Below are positions 45,351-56,965 of a DNA stretch of 64,000 bases, piece after piece (position 1 is the stretch's first letter; every line of letters begins with the position of its first letter). The notes below the pieces were generated by a model. The model saw only the letters and a list, made by a program, of their open reading frames with translations, searched no databases and was not told the origin of the DNA. A program made the position numbers and the translations under genes. The stretch spans positions 248,001 through 312,000 of the forward strand of contig NW_026114334.1 of NCBI RefSeq assembly GCF_018139145.2. The letters run 5' to 3'. This DNA is from Gymnogyps californianus (taxonomy: Eukaryota > Chordata > Aves > Accipitriformes > Cathartidae).

Positions 45351-47819
45351 CGTGTCCAGGAGAGCGGGCGGCTCCGGCTGCGTCTCCTTCGCCGCGGGGC
45401 CGGGCGGCGGCGGAAGTTGGGGCTGAAAACCATCAGGTCGCTCTTGCCCGCGCCGTCCGCCACGCACAGGCTCCGGCTCTGGCGCTGCGAGTACGACCAG
45501 CTCCCACTTCGCTGGCGCACACCAGCGTCGCCGGCCCGGGCCCGACACCACGGCCGCCCGCGGCGACCACCGCGACGCCCCGTACAGCACCACCGCCAGC
45601 ACGAACACGCTCGACACCGCGCAGATGGCCACCACCAGCCACACGTTCGTCGCCGACGCCGACGCCGCAGCCGCCGCCGCGCCGCCCTCCGCGCCCGCCG
45701 CCGGCCGCAGCCCCGCTCCCGACGACGACGACGACGACGACGAGGAGCCCGCGGCCGCCAGCGCCGCCTCGGCGCCCTCCACCAGCGACACGCTCAGCGT
45801 GGCCGTGGCCGAGCGCGCCGGCTCCCCGTGGTCCCGCACCACGATCACCAGCCTCTGCCGCGGGCCGTCCGCCTCCTCCAGCGCCCGCGCCGTGCTCACC
45901 TCGCCGCTGTACAGCCCCACGCGGAACGGGCCCTTCCCCGCGGCTCCCACAGCTCGTAGCGCAGCCACGCGTTGTAGCCCGAGTCCGCGTCCACCGCCCG
46001 GATCTTCGCCACCACCTGCCCCGCCGGCGCCCCCCACGCCGCCCACGCCCACAGCGCCCCCGAGCCCGGACCCGACGACGACCAGCCCGACGCCCCGGGC
46101 CCGGCCCGACGCCCGGCGCCGGCAGCAGCGCCGGCGCGTTGTCGTTCTCGTCCACCCACGAAGAGCTGCACCGTGGCGTTGCCGCACAGCGGCGGCTCCC
46201 CCGCGTCCACCGCCCGCACCTCGAACTCCAGCACCTGCACCTCCTCGTAGTCCAACGGACGCAGCGCCCACACGCGCCCGCTCTCCGCGTCCACCGACAC
46301 GTAGCTCGACGCCGCCCGCCACCCCCCGCCCGCCCCCGCGCCCCCGCCCACGCCCTCCGCCACCGAGTACCTCACGCGCCCGTTCCCCGCCTCGTCCGCG
46401 TCCCGCGCCCACAGCCGCGCCAGCTCCGCGCCCGCCGCGTTGTTCTCCCGCGCCAGCACCGTGTACACGGCCTGCGCGAACGCCGGCGCGTTGTCGTTCA
46501 CGTCCGACACCGGCACCCGCACCCCGCGGCTGCCGCGCAGCGGCGGCGCCCCGCGTCCTCCGCCCGCACCTCCACCTCGTACTCCGACACCCGCTCCCGG
46601 TCCAGCGCCTCCCGCAGCACCAGCGAGTACGAGCCCGCGAACCTCGCCACCAGCCCGAACGGCGCCGGCGGCCACACCGCGCACCGCACCCGCCCGTTCG
46701 CCCGAGTCCCGGTCGACACGCTCAGCAGCGCCACCACCGTCCCCACCGACGCGTCCTCCGGCACCGGCACCGACAGCGACGTCACCCACACCTCCGGCGC
46801 GTTGTCGTTCACGTCCACCACCTCCACCACCACCTTGCAGTGACCCGACAGCGGTGGGTTGCCCTGATCCGCTGCATCCACTTGCAGGCGATAGAGACCA
46901 ACAACCTCAAAGTCTAAGTCACCCCTAAGACGGATCTCTCCGCTGTTTCTGTCGAGCTCGAAAACGTCTCCTCCATCCTGCGGGAACACCTTCTGGAGAG
47001 AATACGAGATATTCCTGTTCGTCCCCTCATCCAGATCCGTGGCGTTTAGTCTGATCACTAAAGTGCCGCGTTCCGTATTTTCCGGCAGCTGCACTTTATA
47101 CACCGACTGGTTGAACTGGGGCGCGTTGTCGTTCGCATCCAGCACCGAGATCACCAGCTCCATCGTGCCCGTCAGCGACGGCCGGCCCCCGTCACTCGCC
47201 GTCAACACCAACCGGTGCACAGGCATCGTCTCGCGGTCCAGAGATTTCGCGAAGCACCAGGAATAAGGACTCATCGTCTTCCTCGGTTTTCCGCAGATCC
47301 AGAGAGAAGTGGTCGCTGGGGCTGAGTGTATAGGAGAGCTGCGCGTTGGCTCCGATGTCTGCATCCGACGCGCCCTCCAGCGGGAACCGAGAGCCGGGAG
47401 GGAGTTCTCCGATAAACTGAGGTTTTTCCGGGCGGCGGGGAAGAGCGGGGCGTTGTCGTTGATGTCGGTGACCTCCAGCTCCACGTGGAAGACGCGCAGC
47501 GGCCGCTCCACCAGCACCTCCAGCCGCAGGGCGCACGGCGCGCTCTTCCCGCACAGCTCCTCCCGGTCCAGCCGCGAGCTCACCACCAGCGCCCCGCTCG
47601 CCCCGCTCACCTCCACGCTCGCCCGCCGGCCTGCGCCACCAGCCGCAGCCGCCAAGCCTCCGCCTCGCCCGCCTCCAGGCCCAGGTCCTGCGCCAGCGGC
47701 CCACCACCGTCCCGGCCTTCGCTTCCTCCGGCACCGAGTACCGCACCTGCCCGACGCCCAACGCCCACCCCGCCTGCAGCAACAGCACCCGCACCACCGC
47801 ACCCCAAACACACGCCCAT
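45351..47819 (-). CDS. PCDHA: Protocadherin-alpha variable exon 5, partner of exon 2 (many frameshifts)
   Basis: Its EC3 segment ([20 protein letters not shown] to [20 protein letters not shown]) is identical to that of exon 2, and the EC2 patch [13 protein letters not shown] is shared. The rest follows the common six-EC, membrane and PCDHA-stub plan. I count breaks near 47806 (extra base in the start region), 47697, 47632, 47400, 47252, 46701-46714, 46554, 46155, 46103, 45935, 45507 and 45413. None is shared with exon 2: for example this copy has the T that exon 2 lacks at the start of EC2, but lacks a C just after it. Complementary errors of this kind point to two imperfect reads of one exon. 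If corrected it would encode about 826 residues. Confidence 0.9.
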
Positions 47820-47990
47820 CGCTGCCGCCGCCGCCCGGCCGGCCGGCACCCGGGCCCCGCACGGCTCCCCGCGCCGCCCGGACGCACCGCCTCTCCTGCC
47901 CGCCCCGCGCCGCCCCCCCGCGCTCACAGCCGGGCTCTCCGCCGCACCGGCGCGGAGCCGCCTCGCCGCTCCGCCGCCGTTTCTGAGCCT

Positions 47991-48010
47991 GCAGCGACAC
48001 CCTGTGCTGC
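47991..48010 (-). promoter_or_regulatory. CTCF-like / CSE candidate, exon 5
   Basis: Minus-strand GCAGCACAGGGTGTCGCTGC, about 171 bp before the ATG. Confidence 0.55.
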
Positions 48011-48266
48011 TCCGCCGCCTCACACGCTCCCCACCAGCGCCCGCGCCGCTCATCTCCTCTCTCCTCTCTCCCTGCCCTTCGCCTCTCCTTTCTTCTCTCT
48101 CTCTCTGTTTCGTTTTCCTTCCTCGCTTGCTCGCTCTTTGCTTGCACAGATTCCTTCCTTCCTTCTTCCTCTTTCTTTCTGCCTTTCTCTTCTTCTTTTC
48201 TCTTTCTTCCTTCCTTCAGTGCTCTCTCTCTTTGTTCGTTTCTTTCTTCCGTTCTCTTTCCTACTT

Positions 48267-48340
48267 TCTTTTCTTTTCTTTTCTTTTCTTTTCTTTTCTT
48301 TTCTTTTCTTTTCTTTTCTTTTCTTTTCTTTTCTTTTCTT
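48267..48340 (-). repeat. (TTTTC)n microsatellite, about 15 units
   Basis: A pure run, longer and cleaner than its partner at 11510-11603. Confidence 0.9.
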
Positions 48341-48476
48341 TTTTTTTCTTTTTCTTTTCTTTCTACTATCTTCTCTTTCCTCCGTCTTCTTCGTCTTTCT
48401 TTTGTTCTGTCTCCGTTTTCTCTTCCTTCTTCTTTGCGATCTTGCCCTGCTGTACCTTGTTCTTGCCTCCTGCGCC

Positions 48477-48593
48477 GCGGCGGCGACGACGACCGTCAAA
48501 GACTGAGCCATCAGCGCTAATTACGGGCCATCAGCGCCGGAGCGCGGTACTCTAACCAAGGCGGAGGCTCTTAGGGATCAGCTCCCTTCAGCG
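48477..48593 (-). promoter_or_regulatory. Conserved upstream island, exon 5
   Basis: Inverted copy of 11281-11400; GCGCTGATGGC (minus strand) at 48507-48517 and 48527-48537. Confidence 0.5.
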
Positions 48594-50103
48594 TCTACAG
48601 AGAACGTCAGTGCACCCTGGTAACCTCCTCTATCGTCTCTGCTTTCTCTTTTTTGTCAGCTTCCTTCCTTAATTGCTTGCTTCTTCCTTTCTTCCTTTCT
48701 TCCCTTCTTCCTTCCTTCTTTTCTTCCTTTCGTCTCTCCCCCCCCCCACCTTTCTATGAACAGAGATAACGTCGGTGCATGCTAGTAAACCCGTTTAATG
48801 GTTCATCCGTTATCTTCTTTCTCTCCAGTGTTCTTTCCTTCCCTCTCTGCTTTCTCTTCTTTCCCCTTTTTATCCTTCTCTTCTCTTCTTTTCCCTGTTC
48901 TTCCCTCACCATCTCATCTTCTTCCTTCTTTGCCTCTTCTCTCCCTCGTTTAACACGTCTTCTCTAGGACTACATCACTCTCGCAATGGAGCATGGACAC
49001 GCCCCTTTGTAAAAACTCTCATTCCTCTTCCTCACCACTTCTCATCAAGCCTTGCACAGGGTCCCCGAGTACCGAGGATACTGTGGTCCTCAACTCCAAG
49101 CAGCGTGTAGAGATAACGTCGGTGCATGCTGGTAATCTCCTCTATCATCTCGTCCTTCCTTTCTCTTCTTGCTCTCTCTCCTTCTTCCGTGCTGGCTTTT
49201 TACTTGCATACATTCCTTCCTTCTCTCCTCCTTTCTCTTCCGTTCTCTCCTCCTTTCTCTTTCCTTTCACCTTTCTTCTCTTTCCTCTTTCTTTGCCTTC
49301 TCTTCCTTCACTTCCTTTTTCTTTCCTGCCTCGCACTACCCTCCCTTGCCTCCCCTTCTCTTCTGCTTTCCGTATTTCTGCTTTCTTTTCCCCTTTACGA
49401 AAATGTTTTCTAAATGTCTACATCCTTCTTGCCGCGTAGCACCGAAATGCCCTTGGACAAGAGCTCTCATGGTGGCCTGACACCCCTCCGGACAGGGAAC
49501 AACATTCCTGCTTTCCTCCGGTCGATGCAAGACAGACCAGAGGATCAGAACAGAATCCACCACCCTCTGAAACACAAGACCAAGCCCCAGCTACTTCCAC
49601 ATCCCTGCAAACAGGCTCCAATGAGTCCAAACAACCCAGGCGAGTCTTTCCTTCAGGGACTCAAACCCATCACAGCCCAGCATGACAACCCTCCAGGAAG
49701 GATGAAAAAGCACGGGGCAACCACAGCTCCCGAGCACTCTTCATATACCTCAGTGAAGAGCTATTCTTCTGGCCTCCTTTTCCACCTGCATGACAAATGG
49801 CAAGCTCTTGCTTCTCCTTTCAGGCAGGCATGCACTGCCAGAACACCACACCAGGAACCTCTGTACCCAGGGACTTCAAGGTCCCCATGGAATACCTCTC
49901 ACTCATTAGCATCATCCACCCGTCAAAAGCCATGAAGGAAACACCACGGCACTTTCACTGAGAACATCCCCTCGACTCCCAACACATCCACACCGAGAAA
50001 TGCAGTAGGGTCCCTCCTCCATCCATGCTTGCTGTCACTGCCTCACACTGTGCCTGGAAGCAGCAAGAAAGGAATGAGAGCAGGCAGTGGTGCTTGCTGC
50101 TCT

Positions 50104-50176
50104 CATAGAATCACAGAATCATGCAATATTGCAAGTTGGAAGGACCCGTAAGGATCACCGAGTTCAACTCCCAGTC
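50104..50176 (-). mobile_element. CR1 3' tail fragment, minus strand
   Basis: Inverted partner of 9709-9780, starting CATAGAATCACAGAATCATG. Confidence 0.85.
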
Positions 50177-51268
50177 CAGGCAACATTCCACCTTTCCAAC
50201 ATGAAGATACCACAACTAAGCAGGAAGAAAAGTACAGCTGTCTCTCAAACATATCTTCTTTAGGTATGAGCGACTTCCCTCTAGCATCACTGCTTGCTTC
50301 TTCAGAAAAGCAACATTTTCAGGGGTGGGGAATTGGTTCTAAGGGACATTTTCCCTTAACGTTATCAGAGATTTCTGGGAAGAGGACAGAAAAAAATGAC
50401 CCACGTTTGGCAAAAGCCTTGAATCCCTGGACAGTGCGCAGTGCTCCCTTATGCGCTTCTATCACGGGGGAAGCAGGAGCAACGCCTGAAAGCTAAGGAC
50501 ATTCTCTCAACATCAAGCCTCAGCTCAGGGACTGGAAAAGCCATCCCCCCACGCTCATGGCCAACTGCCTGAAACTCTGCCACCCGACAGCAGCTGCCAA
50601 AATTCAGCAGTCTGCATCTCATCCACTGTTACCGACACACTGCCAATGTGAGAGAAGGGGAAAAAAACAAAAAAAGATGGAAGTTTCTGGTAAGAGGAGA
50701 GAAGAAAACCAAAGGATCCCATTCCCCTGTATTGAAACGCAAGGCTTGCCAACTTCTTGAATAGGGAGAGCACTTCTTCCATTCCCTAGCAAGACTAAGA
50801 GCAGAGACATAACCAAGGAGAGGTTCAGAGAAGGCTGGCCAATTTTGATTGACATTTGGAAAAGCTTCTGTTGGACCAACACCATTCCCCGTCAAAAACA
50901 AGTGATCAAAGGTGTCTATGGCAGATGTCTTCACATCTGGCAGGAAGAGCACAGAGAACACTGAGGCGCAAGGATATGCAGTACTTCAGGAGGTCCTGAG
51001 ACAATCCCAGGCGAGCAACCCTGTGCACCGGGCATCTTCCTGACGTTTTCTACTGGAATCCTCTATCCCAAGCCCTGGGAAATGAGATCTCCAGCTAAGC
51101 AGACATTCTCCAGTTCTTCACCAATGACACAGTCCATGACGCATAGCATCTCCATTTCATCAGGGAAGACTCTTCCCCACTCAAACTCACCCTCCCCGTG
51201 ATGGATGCCCCACGCCCTACTCCGTGCCACTCGGAGGATCGCTCCAATAGAGTTCCAAAAGATTCTGT

Positions 51269-51293
51269 GATTAGAGCTGTGACAGCTCTGATC
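51269..51293. repeat. Recurrent 25-bp palindrome
   Basis: Inverted-orientation copy of the element at 8593-8617. Confidence 0.85.
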
Positions 51294-52337
51294 CCAGTCC
51301 ACACGGATTTTATTCTTTGAGAGAACCACACCAAATGCCGAAGCGCAAGAACACTCACCATATCAACTGGGTGGGAGAATTGGTACCACAGAAAACCAGA
51401 GCTGGGCTGCTGTGCAGGGTTGGCCTGTACTTGCACGTGTCTCAGTTGAGCATGACAAGGGGACACACCACCTCTACCGAGGCCATCTGTGCAAGTGCAC
51501 AAGTACAGGGCATCAAGCACACAAAGATTACGCCCACCCCCTCATCACATCCGCTTACAAATCCCGCCTGACGAGGAGCAAGGAACCATCATGGCAACAT
51601 CAACGGATGGGGAAGCTACTATGGATGCCCACCACTACACAAGGACAGCACGTTGAAGCGCTACCCTCCCACAACACCTTTCTCAAAACAAGCAGGAAAT
51701 GGTTCATCAGACAACGTTCACCAGTCTGCCTCTCATCTCCGCTTACCAACACATTGCCTACGGCAATCGGGCAGCAGCACAAACAACTCTCTCTGGTGGG
51801 AGATCTTCATAACCTCAAAGGACACTGTGGGCATTTCAATACCATGTGACTATCTCAAGATCCAGAAGGCCTCCAACTCCAGACCCTTGCAGCATGGCAA
51901 AGGATCCTGCGAAAGAACACTCTGTGCCCATCTTGCCTCAGGCTTTCCTCTAGGCATCCGCCATTCCCCAGTCTGCAACATGCGTTCTCAAGACAAGCAC
52001 ACTATCTCCATTCTTGTCTGAACACATGGCCCATGGTGTTCTCAAGCATTTCCACTTCCCTCAGACAAGCTCAAAGTCACCCTTCACATCAGCAGATGCC
52101 CAGGCCCTACTCAGTGCCACTGCTACATTCACCTCCATGAACATGCCACACTTTCCTTTCAGTCTGGCTTTTGTGGACCCTTCCATCAATGAGAGCACCA
52201 CAGAAAAACATGCAGATGGTATCGCATACACGGTGTCCAGCACACTCTCCGCAGCTTACCTTTCATATCTTGTACTGCTTCAGCAATCTCAGATGGACAT
52301 CTTACACACCTGGGACCAATACTATTTCCAAAGAGCA

Positions 52338-53485
52338 TCATAGAATCATTTACGTTGGAAAAGACCCTTGAGACCGTCGAGTCCAACCATTAACCCAACA
52401 CTACCAAGTCCACGACTAAACCATGTCCTGAAGCACTATGTCTTTTAAATACCTCCAGGGATGGTGACTCAACCACTTCCCTCGGCAGCCTGGTCCAATG
52501 CCTGACAACCCTTTCGGTGAAGAAATTTTACCTCATATCTACTCTAAACTTCCCCTGGCGCAACTTGAGGCCATTTCCTCTCGTCCTGTCACTTGCAACA
52601 ACCTATCACAAACAACCCCCGTTCCCTCAGCTGCTCCTCATAAGTCTTGTTCTCTAGACCCTCCACCAGCTTCGTTGCTCTTCTTTCAACACCCTCCAGC
52701 ACCTCCATGTCTTTCTTGTAGTGAGGGGCCCAAAACTGAACACAGTATTCGAGGTGCGGCCTCACCAGTGCCGAGTACAAAGGCATGATCACTTCCCTAG
52801 TCCTGCTGGCCACACTATTTCTCATATAAGCCAGGATGCTGTTGGCCTTCTTGGCCACCTGGGCACACTGCCGGCCCATATTCAGCCGGCTGGCAACCAA
52901 CACCCCCAGGTCCTTTTCCTCCGGGCAGCTTTCCAGCCACTCTTCCCCAAGCCTATAGTGTTGCCTGGGGTTCTTGTGACCCAAGTGCAGGACCTGACAC
53001 TTAGCCTTGTTGAATCTCACACAATTGGCCTCGGCACATCGATCCAGCCTGTCCACACCCCTCTGCAGAGCCTTCCTACCCTCAAGCAGATCAACACTCC
53101 TGCCCAACTTGGTGTCGTCTGCAAACCTACTGAGCATGCACCCGATCCCCTCATCCACATCACTGATAAAGATATTAAACAGAACTGGCCCCAATACTGA
53201 GCCCTGGGGAACACCACTGGTGACCGGCCACCAACTGCATTTAACTCCGTTCACCACAACTCTTTGGGCCCAGCCAGACAGCCAGGTTTTTACCCGGCGA
53301 ACAGTACACCCGTCCAAGCCATCAGCAGCCACTTTCTCCAGGAGAATGCTGTGGGAAACGGTGTCAAAGGTTTTTACTAAAGCCCAGGTAAACAACATCC
53401 ACAGCCTTTCCCTCATCCACTAAGCCAGTCATCTTGTCAGAGAAGGAGATCAGGTTAGTCAAGCAGGACCTGCCTTCCATAAATC
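52338..53485 (-). mobile_element. CR1 LINE fragment, minus strand, longest open RT segment
   Basis: Partner of 6405-7554, with an uninterrupted 275-codon frame at 52589-53416. It carries [35 protein letters not shown], the catalytic FADDTKL, and the tail [18 protein letters not shown] to [12 protein letters not shown]. The 5' half (endonuclease and N-terminal RT) is absent, so it is a dead 5'-truncated insertion despite the clean frame. Confidence 0.93.
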
Positions 53486-53509
53486 CATGATGTCGGGACA
53501 GCTCTAATG

Positions 53510-54762
53510 ACAACATGGCTTCACTAAGGGCAAATCGTGCCTGATAAATTTGGTGGCCACCTACGACGGGGTTACAGCATTGGTGGATAAGGGAAGATGC
53601 CTGACATCATCTACCTGGACTTGTGCAAAGCATTTGATACTGTCCCGCCACAACATCCTTGTCTCTACAAGGGAGAGACATGGATTTGACAGGTGGACCA
53701 TTTGGTGGATAAGGAATTGGCTGGATAGTCACACTCAAAGAGTTGTGGTCAACGGCTCGATGTCCGGGCAAAGACCAGTGACGAGTGGTATCCCTCAGGG
53801 GTCCGTATCGGGACCAGTATTATTTAACAACTTTGTTGGGGACATGGGGGGATTGAGTGCACCCTCAGCAAGTTTGTGGATGACACCAAGCTGAGTGGTG
53901 TGGTTGACCCTCTAGCAGGAAGGGATGCCATCCAGAGGGACCTTGACAGGCTAGAGAGGTGGGCCCATGCAAACCTCATGAAGTTCAACAAGGTCAAGTG
54001 CAGGGTGCTGCACCTGGGTTGGGGCAATCCCAAACATGGATACCAGCTGGGCGATGAGTGGATTGAGAGCAGCCCTGCCACGAAGGACTTGGGGCTATTG
54101 GTGAACGAAAAACTGAATATGAGCTGGCAATGTGTGCTCAAAGCCCAGAAAGTCAATCGTGTCCTGGGCTGCATCAAAAGAAGTGTGGCTAGCAGGTCAA
54201 AGGAGGTGATTCTCCCCTCTACTCCACTCTTGTGACACCCCACATGCAGTACTGTGTTCAGCGCTGGGGCCCCCACCATAAGAAAGACACGGACCTGCTC
54301 GAGCGGGTCCAGAGGAGGGCCACAAAGATCATCAGAGGGCTGGAGCACCTCCCCGATGAGGACAGGCTGAGACACTTGGGGTTCTTTAGCCTAGAGAAGA
54401 GAAGGCTCCAGGCAGACCTTACAGCGGCCTTCCACTACTTAAAGGGGGCCTACAGGAAAGATGGGGAGGGACTCTTTATCAGGGAGTGTAGCGATAGGAC
54501 AAGGGGAAACGGTTTTAAACTGAAAGAGGGTGGATTCAGATGAGATATTAGGAAGAAATTCTCTACTGTGAGGGTGGTGAGACACTGGAATAGGTTGCCC
54601 AGAGAAGTTGTGGATGTCCCATCACTGGAAGTGTTCAAGGAAAGCTTGGACAGGGCTTTGAGCAACCTGATCTAGTGGAAGATGTGCCTGCTCACTGCAG
54701 GGGGGTTGGAACTAGATGATCTTTAAGGTCCCCTCCAACCCAAACCATTCTATGATTCTATG
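53510..54762 (+). mobile_element. CR1 LINE fragment, plus strand
   Basis: Partner of 5134-6383. Reads [60 protein letters not shown] and the C-terminal tail to [16 protein letters not shown], ending with CCATTCTATGATTCTATG. Only about 24 bp of spacer (53486-53509) separates it from the opposing CR1. Confidence 0.93.
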
Positions 54763-56554
54763 ATCATGGCAACATCAACAGCTGTGGAAGCTGCTATGGA
54801 TGCCCACCACTACACAAGGACAGCACGTTGAAGCGCTATCTTCCCACAACATCTTTCCCAAAGCAGGAGTGAAAAGGTTCATCAGACAGTCTTCAGCTGT
54901 CTGCATCTCGTCTCCTCTTACCAACACATTGCCTACGGCAATCAGGCAGCAGCACAACGCACTGTCTCTGGTGGGAAGTATTCATAACCTCAAAAGACAT
55001 TGTGGGCATTTCAGTACCACACACTGTCTCAAGATCCAGAAGGCCTCCAACTCCAGACCCTTGGGAGCCTGGGAAAAGATCTTGGGCAAGAACACTCCAT
55101 CCCCATCCTGCTTCATACTTTCCCCTAGGCATCCTCCATTCCACAGTCTGCGACATGCATTCTCAAGACAAGCACATCATCTCCCATTACTGCCCTCTTA
55201 TGACATGGCCCATGGTCTTCCCAAGGATTTCCAGTTCCCTCAGTTCACATCAGCAGATGCCCAGGCCCTGCTCAGTGCCACTGCCACATTCTCCTCCGCA
55301 ACATGCCACTGGTTCCTTTCCCACCTCAAGGCTCACTCCAGCTTTTGCAGGCCCTTCCGTCAATGACAGCACCATGAAAAAAACATACGGATGACATCAC
55401 ATACATGGTGTCCAGTGCACTCTCCACTCTTTCTATAGGTGACGTTAGCATAGCTCTAAATGGCAATGGCATTGATTTCATGCTGTGGGAGAACAATCCA
55501 AATGCTGACGAGCACACCACTGTAACAGATTATATCGACTGTGCAGGAGGATTCGGGTTTGGGTTTTGTTTTTGGAGGGGTGTCTTTGTCTGGTTTTGAT
55601 TCTTTGTATATTATCACGAAAACAAGATTTCTAGGTCTTTTGTAACTGTGTGGCTGCTGATGCAAATATTGAAAGAACATCAAAACAGGCCAGCATACGT
55701 CACGCCACTTCTCTGGCCAGGACTGCTACTCCGCAACCTGGGCGAGGGGAGAAGCAGGAAAAGAAAAAGAAAATTCCCGTTTCTCACACCTACCTTGCGT
55801 CACACTCCTCTCCCTGAACACTTTATTCTACCAAGTAGAGTGACAACATACTTGGAAAAACAACAGAGGAAAAGTCCGCAAAGCCTTCCCCACTTTCTTA
55901 ATGACTCTGGTGGGAGAATCAAAAGGGAGAGATTACTCCACGGGGAGAGAAAGCCCTGAAGCCTCAATTGTCACCTCGCATCACGGCTCTTGCAGGGGAC
56001 AATCACACAGGAGGAGGACAGACTTTTCCACAAGAAAACTTTCCACATCTCATACCAGCACAATCAGCACTCTGCAACGCGAATAAGGCACCAAATAGCG
56101 CCTGGGGCACTGTCACCGTCACAGCCTGCCTGTCTTGCACTCCTTCAGCAAGCTCGCGTGCAAACGCTACACACCCCCAAGCAAGAGCGTCTCGAAAGCT
56201 GATGTCGTGGCACCTCTCATCGCAGTCGGCAGCGATTTTACTCTACGGGAGAACAGCTCACACCCACAGCAGCAAACCTCAGCTGCCGACGGTAACCGCC
56301 GCGGGCTGCGGCAGTACCGCTAGTTTCCCCCCACAGCGAGAGCCGAGGGGCTCCGGCAAGGACGCGGAGGCAGATGCAAAGGTGCCGTGAACACCCTTGA
56401 GCACCCGCCAAGCACCCACCGCCCGCAGGCCCGCGGGCTGAGCCCGCCTCCCACCAGCGCCTGCCCAGGCGGCGGGCCAGAACGAAGACCGCGAAGAAGG
56501 CGGAGGGAGACCGAGAAGAAGGGCGAAGGGGCGAGAGGCCAGAAAGGGAGGGCC
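54763..56554 (-). other. 3' intronic flank and spacer downstream of exon 6
   Basis: Non-coding inverted match to 3359-5133; spacer landmark near 55160. No gene seen. Confidence 0.8.
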
Positions 56555-56560
56555 ACTGAC
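56555..56560 (-). other. Splice donor, exon 6
   Basis: GTCAGT on the minus strand directly after ACG. Confidence 0.75.
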
Positions 56561-56931
56561 CGTGTCCAGGAGAGCGGGCGGCTCCGGCTGCGTCTCCTTC
56601 GCCGCGGGGCCGGGCGGCGGCGGGAAGTTGGGCTGAAAACCATCAGGTCGCTCTTGCCCGCGCCGTCCGCCACGCACAGGCTCCGGCTCTGGCGCTGCGA
56701 GTACGACCAGCTCCCCACTTCGCTGGCGCACACCAGCGTCGCCGGCCCGGGCCCCGACACCACGGCCGCCCGCGGCGACCACCGCGACGCCCCGTACAGC
56801 ACCACCGCCAGCACGAACACGCTCGACACCGCGCAGATGGCCACCACCAGCCACACGTTCGTCGCCGACGCCGACGCCGACGCCGCCGCCGCGCCGCCCT
56901 CCGCGCCCGCCGCCGGCCGCAGCCCCGCTCC

Positions 56932-56965
<34 letters not shown>

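Larger units (their letters stand above)
48050..49419 (-). repeat. Exon 5 upstream tract (B type)
   Basis: C/T-rich on the + strand, inverted match to 10484-11815. It includes the (TTTTC)n run at 48267-48340 and a poly-C run near 48740. Confidence 0.9.
49420..52337 (-). other. Spacer between exon 5 tract and CR1 pair
   Basis: Non-coding inverted match to 7555-10483, with a CR1 tail at 50104-50176, the palindrome at 51269-51293 and the spacer landmark near 51980. No gene seen. Confidence 0.8.

Noticed and set aside
52589..53416. Possible active CR1 reverse transcriptase (275 clean codons with FADD)
   Set aside because: The element is 5' truncated, lacking endonuclease and the N-terminal half of RT, and its left-arm partner is frameshifted.
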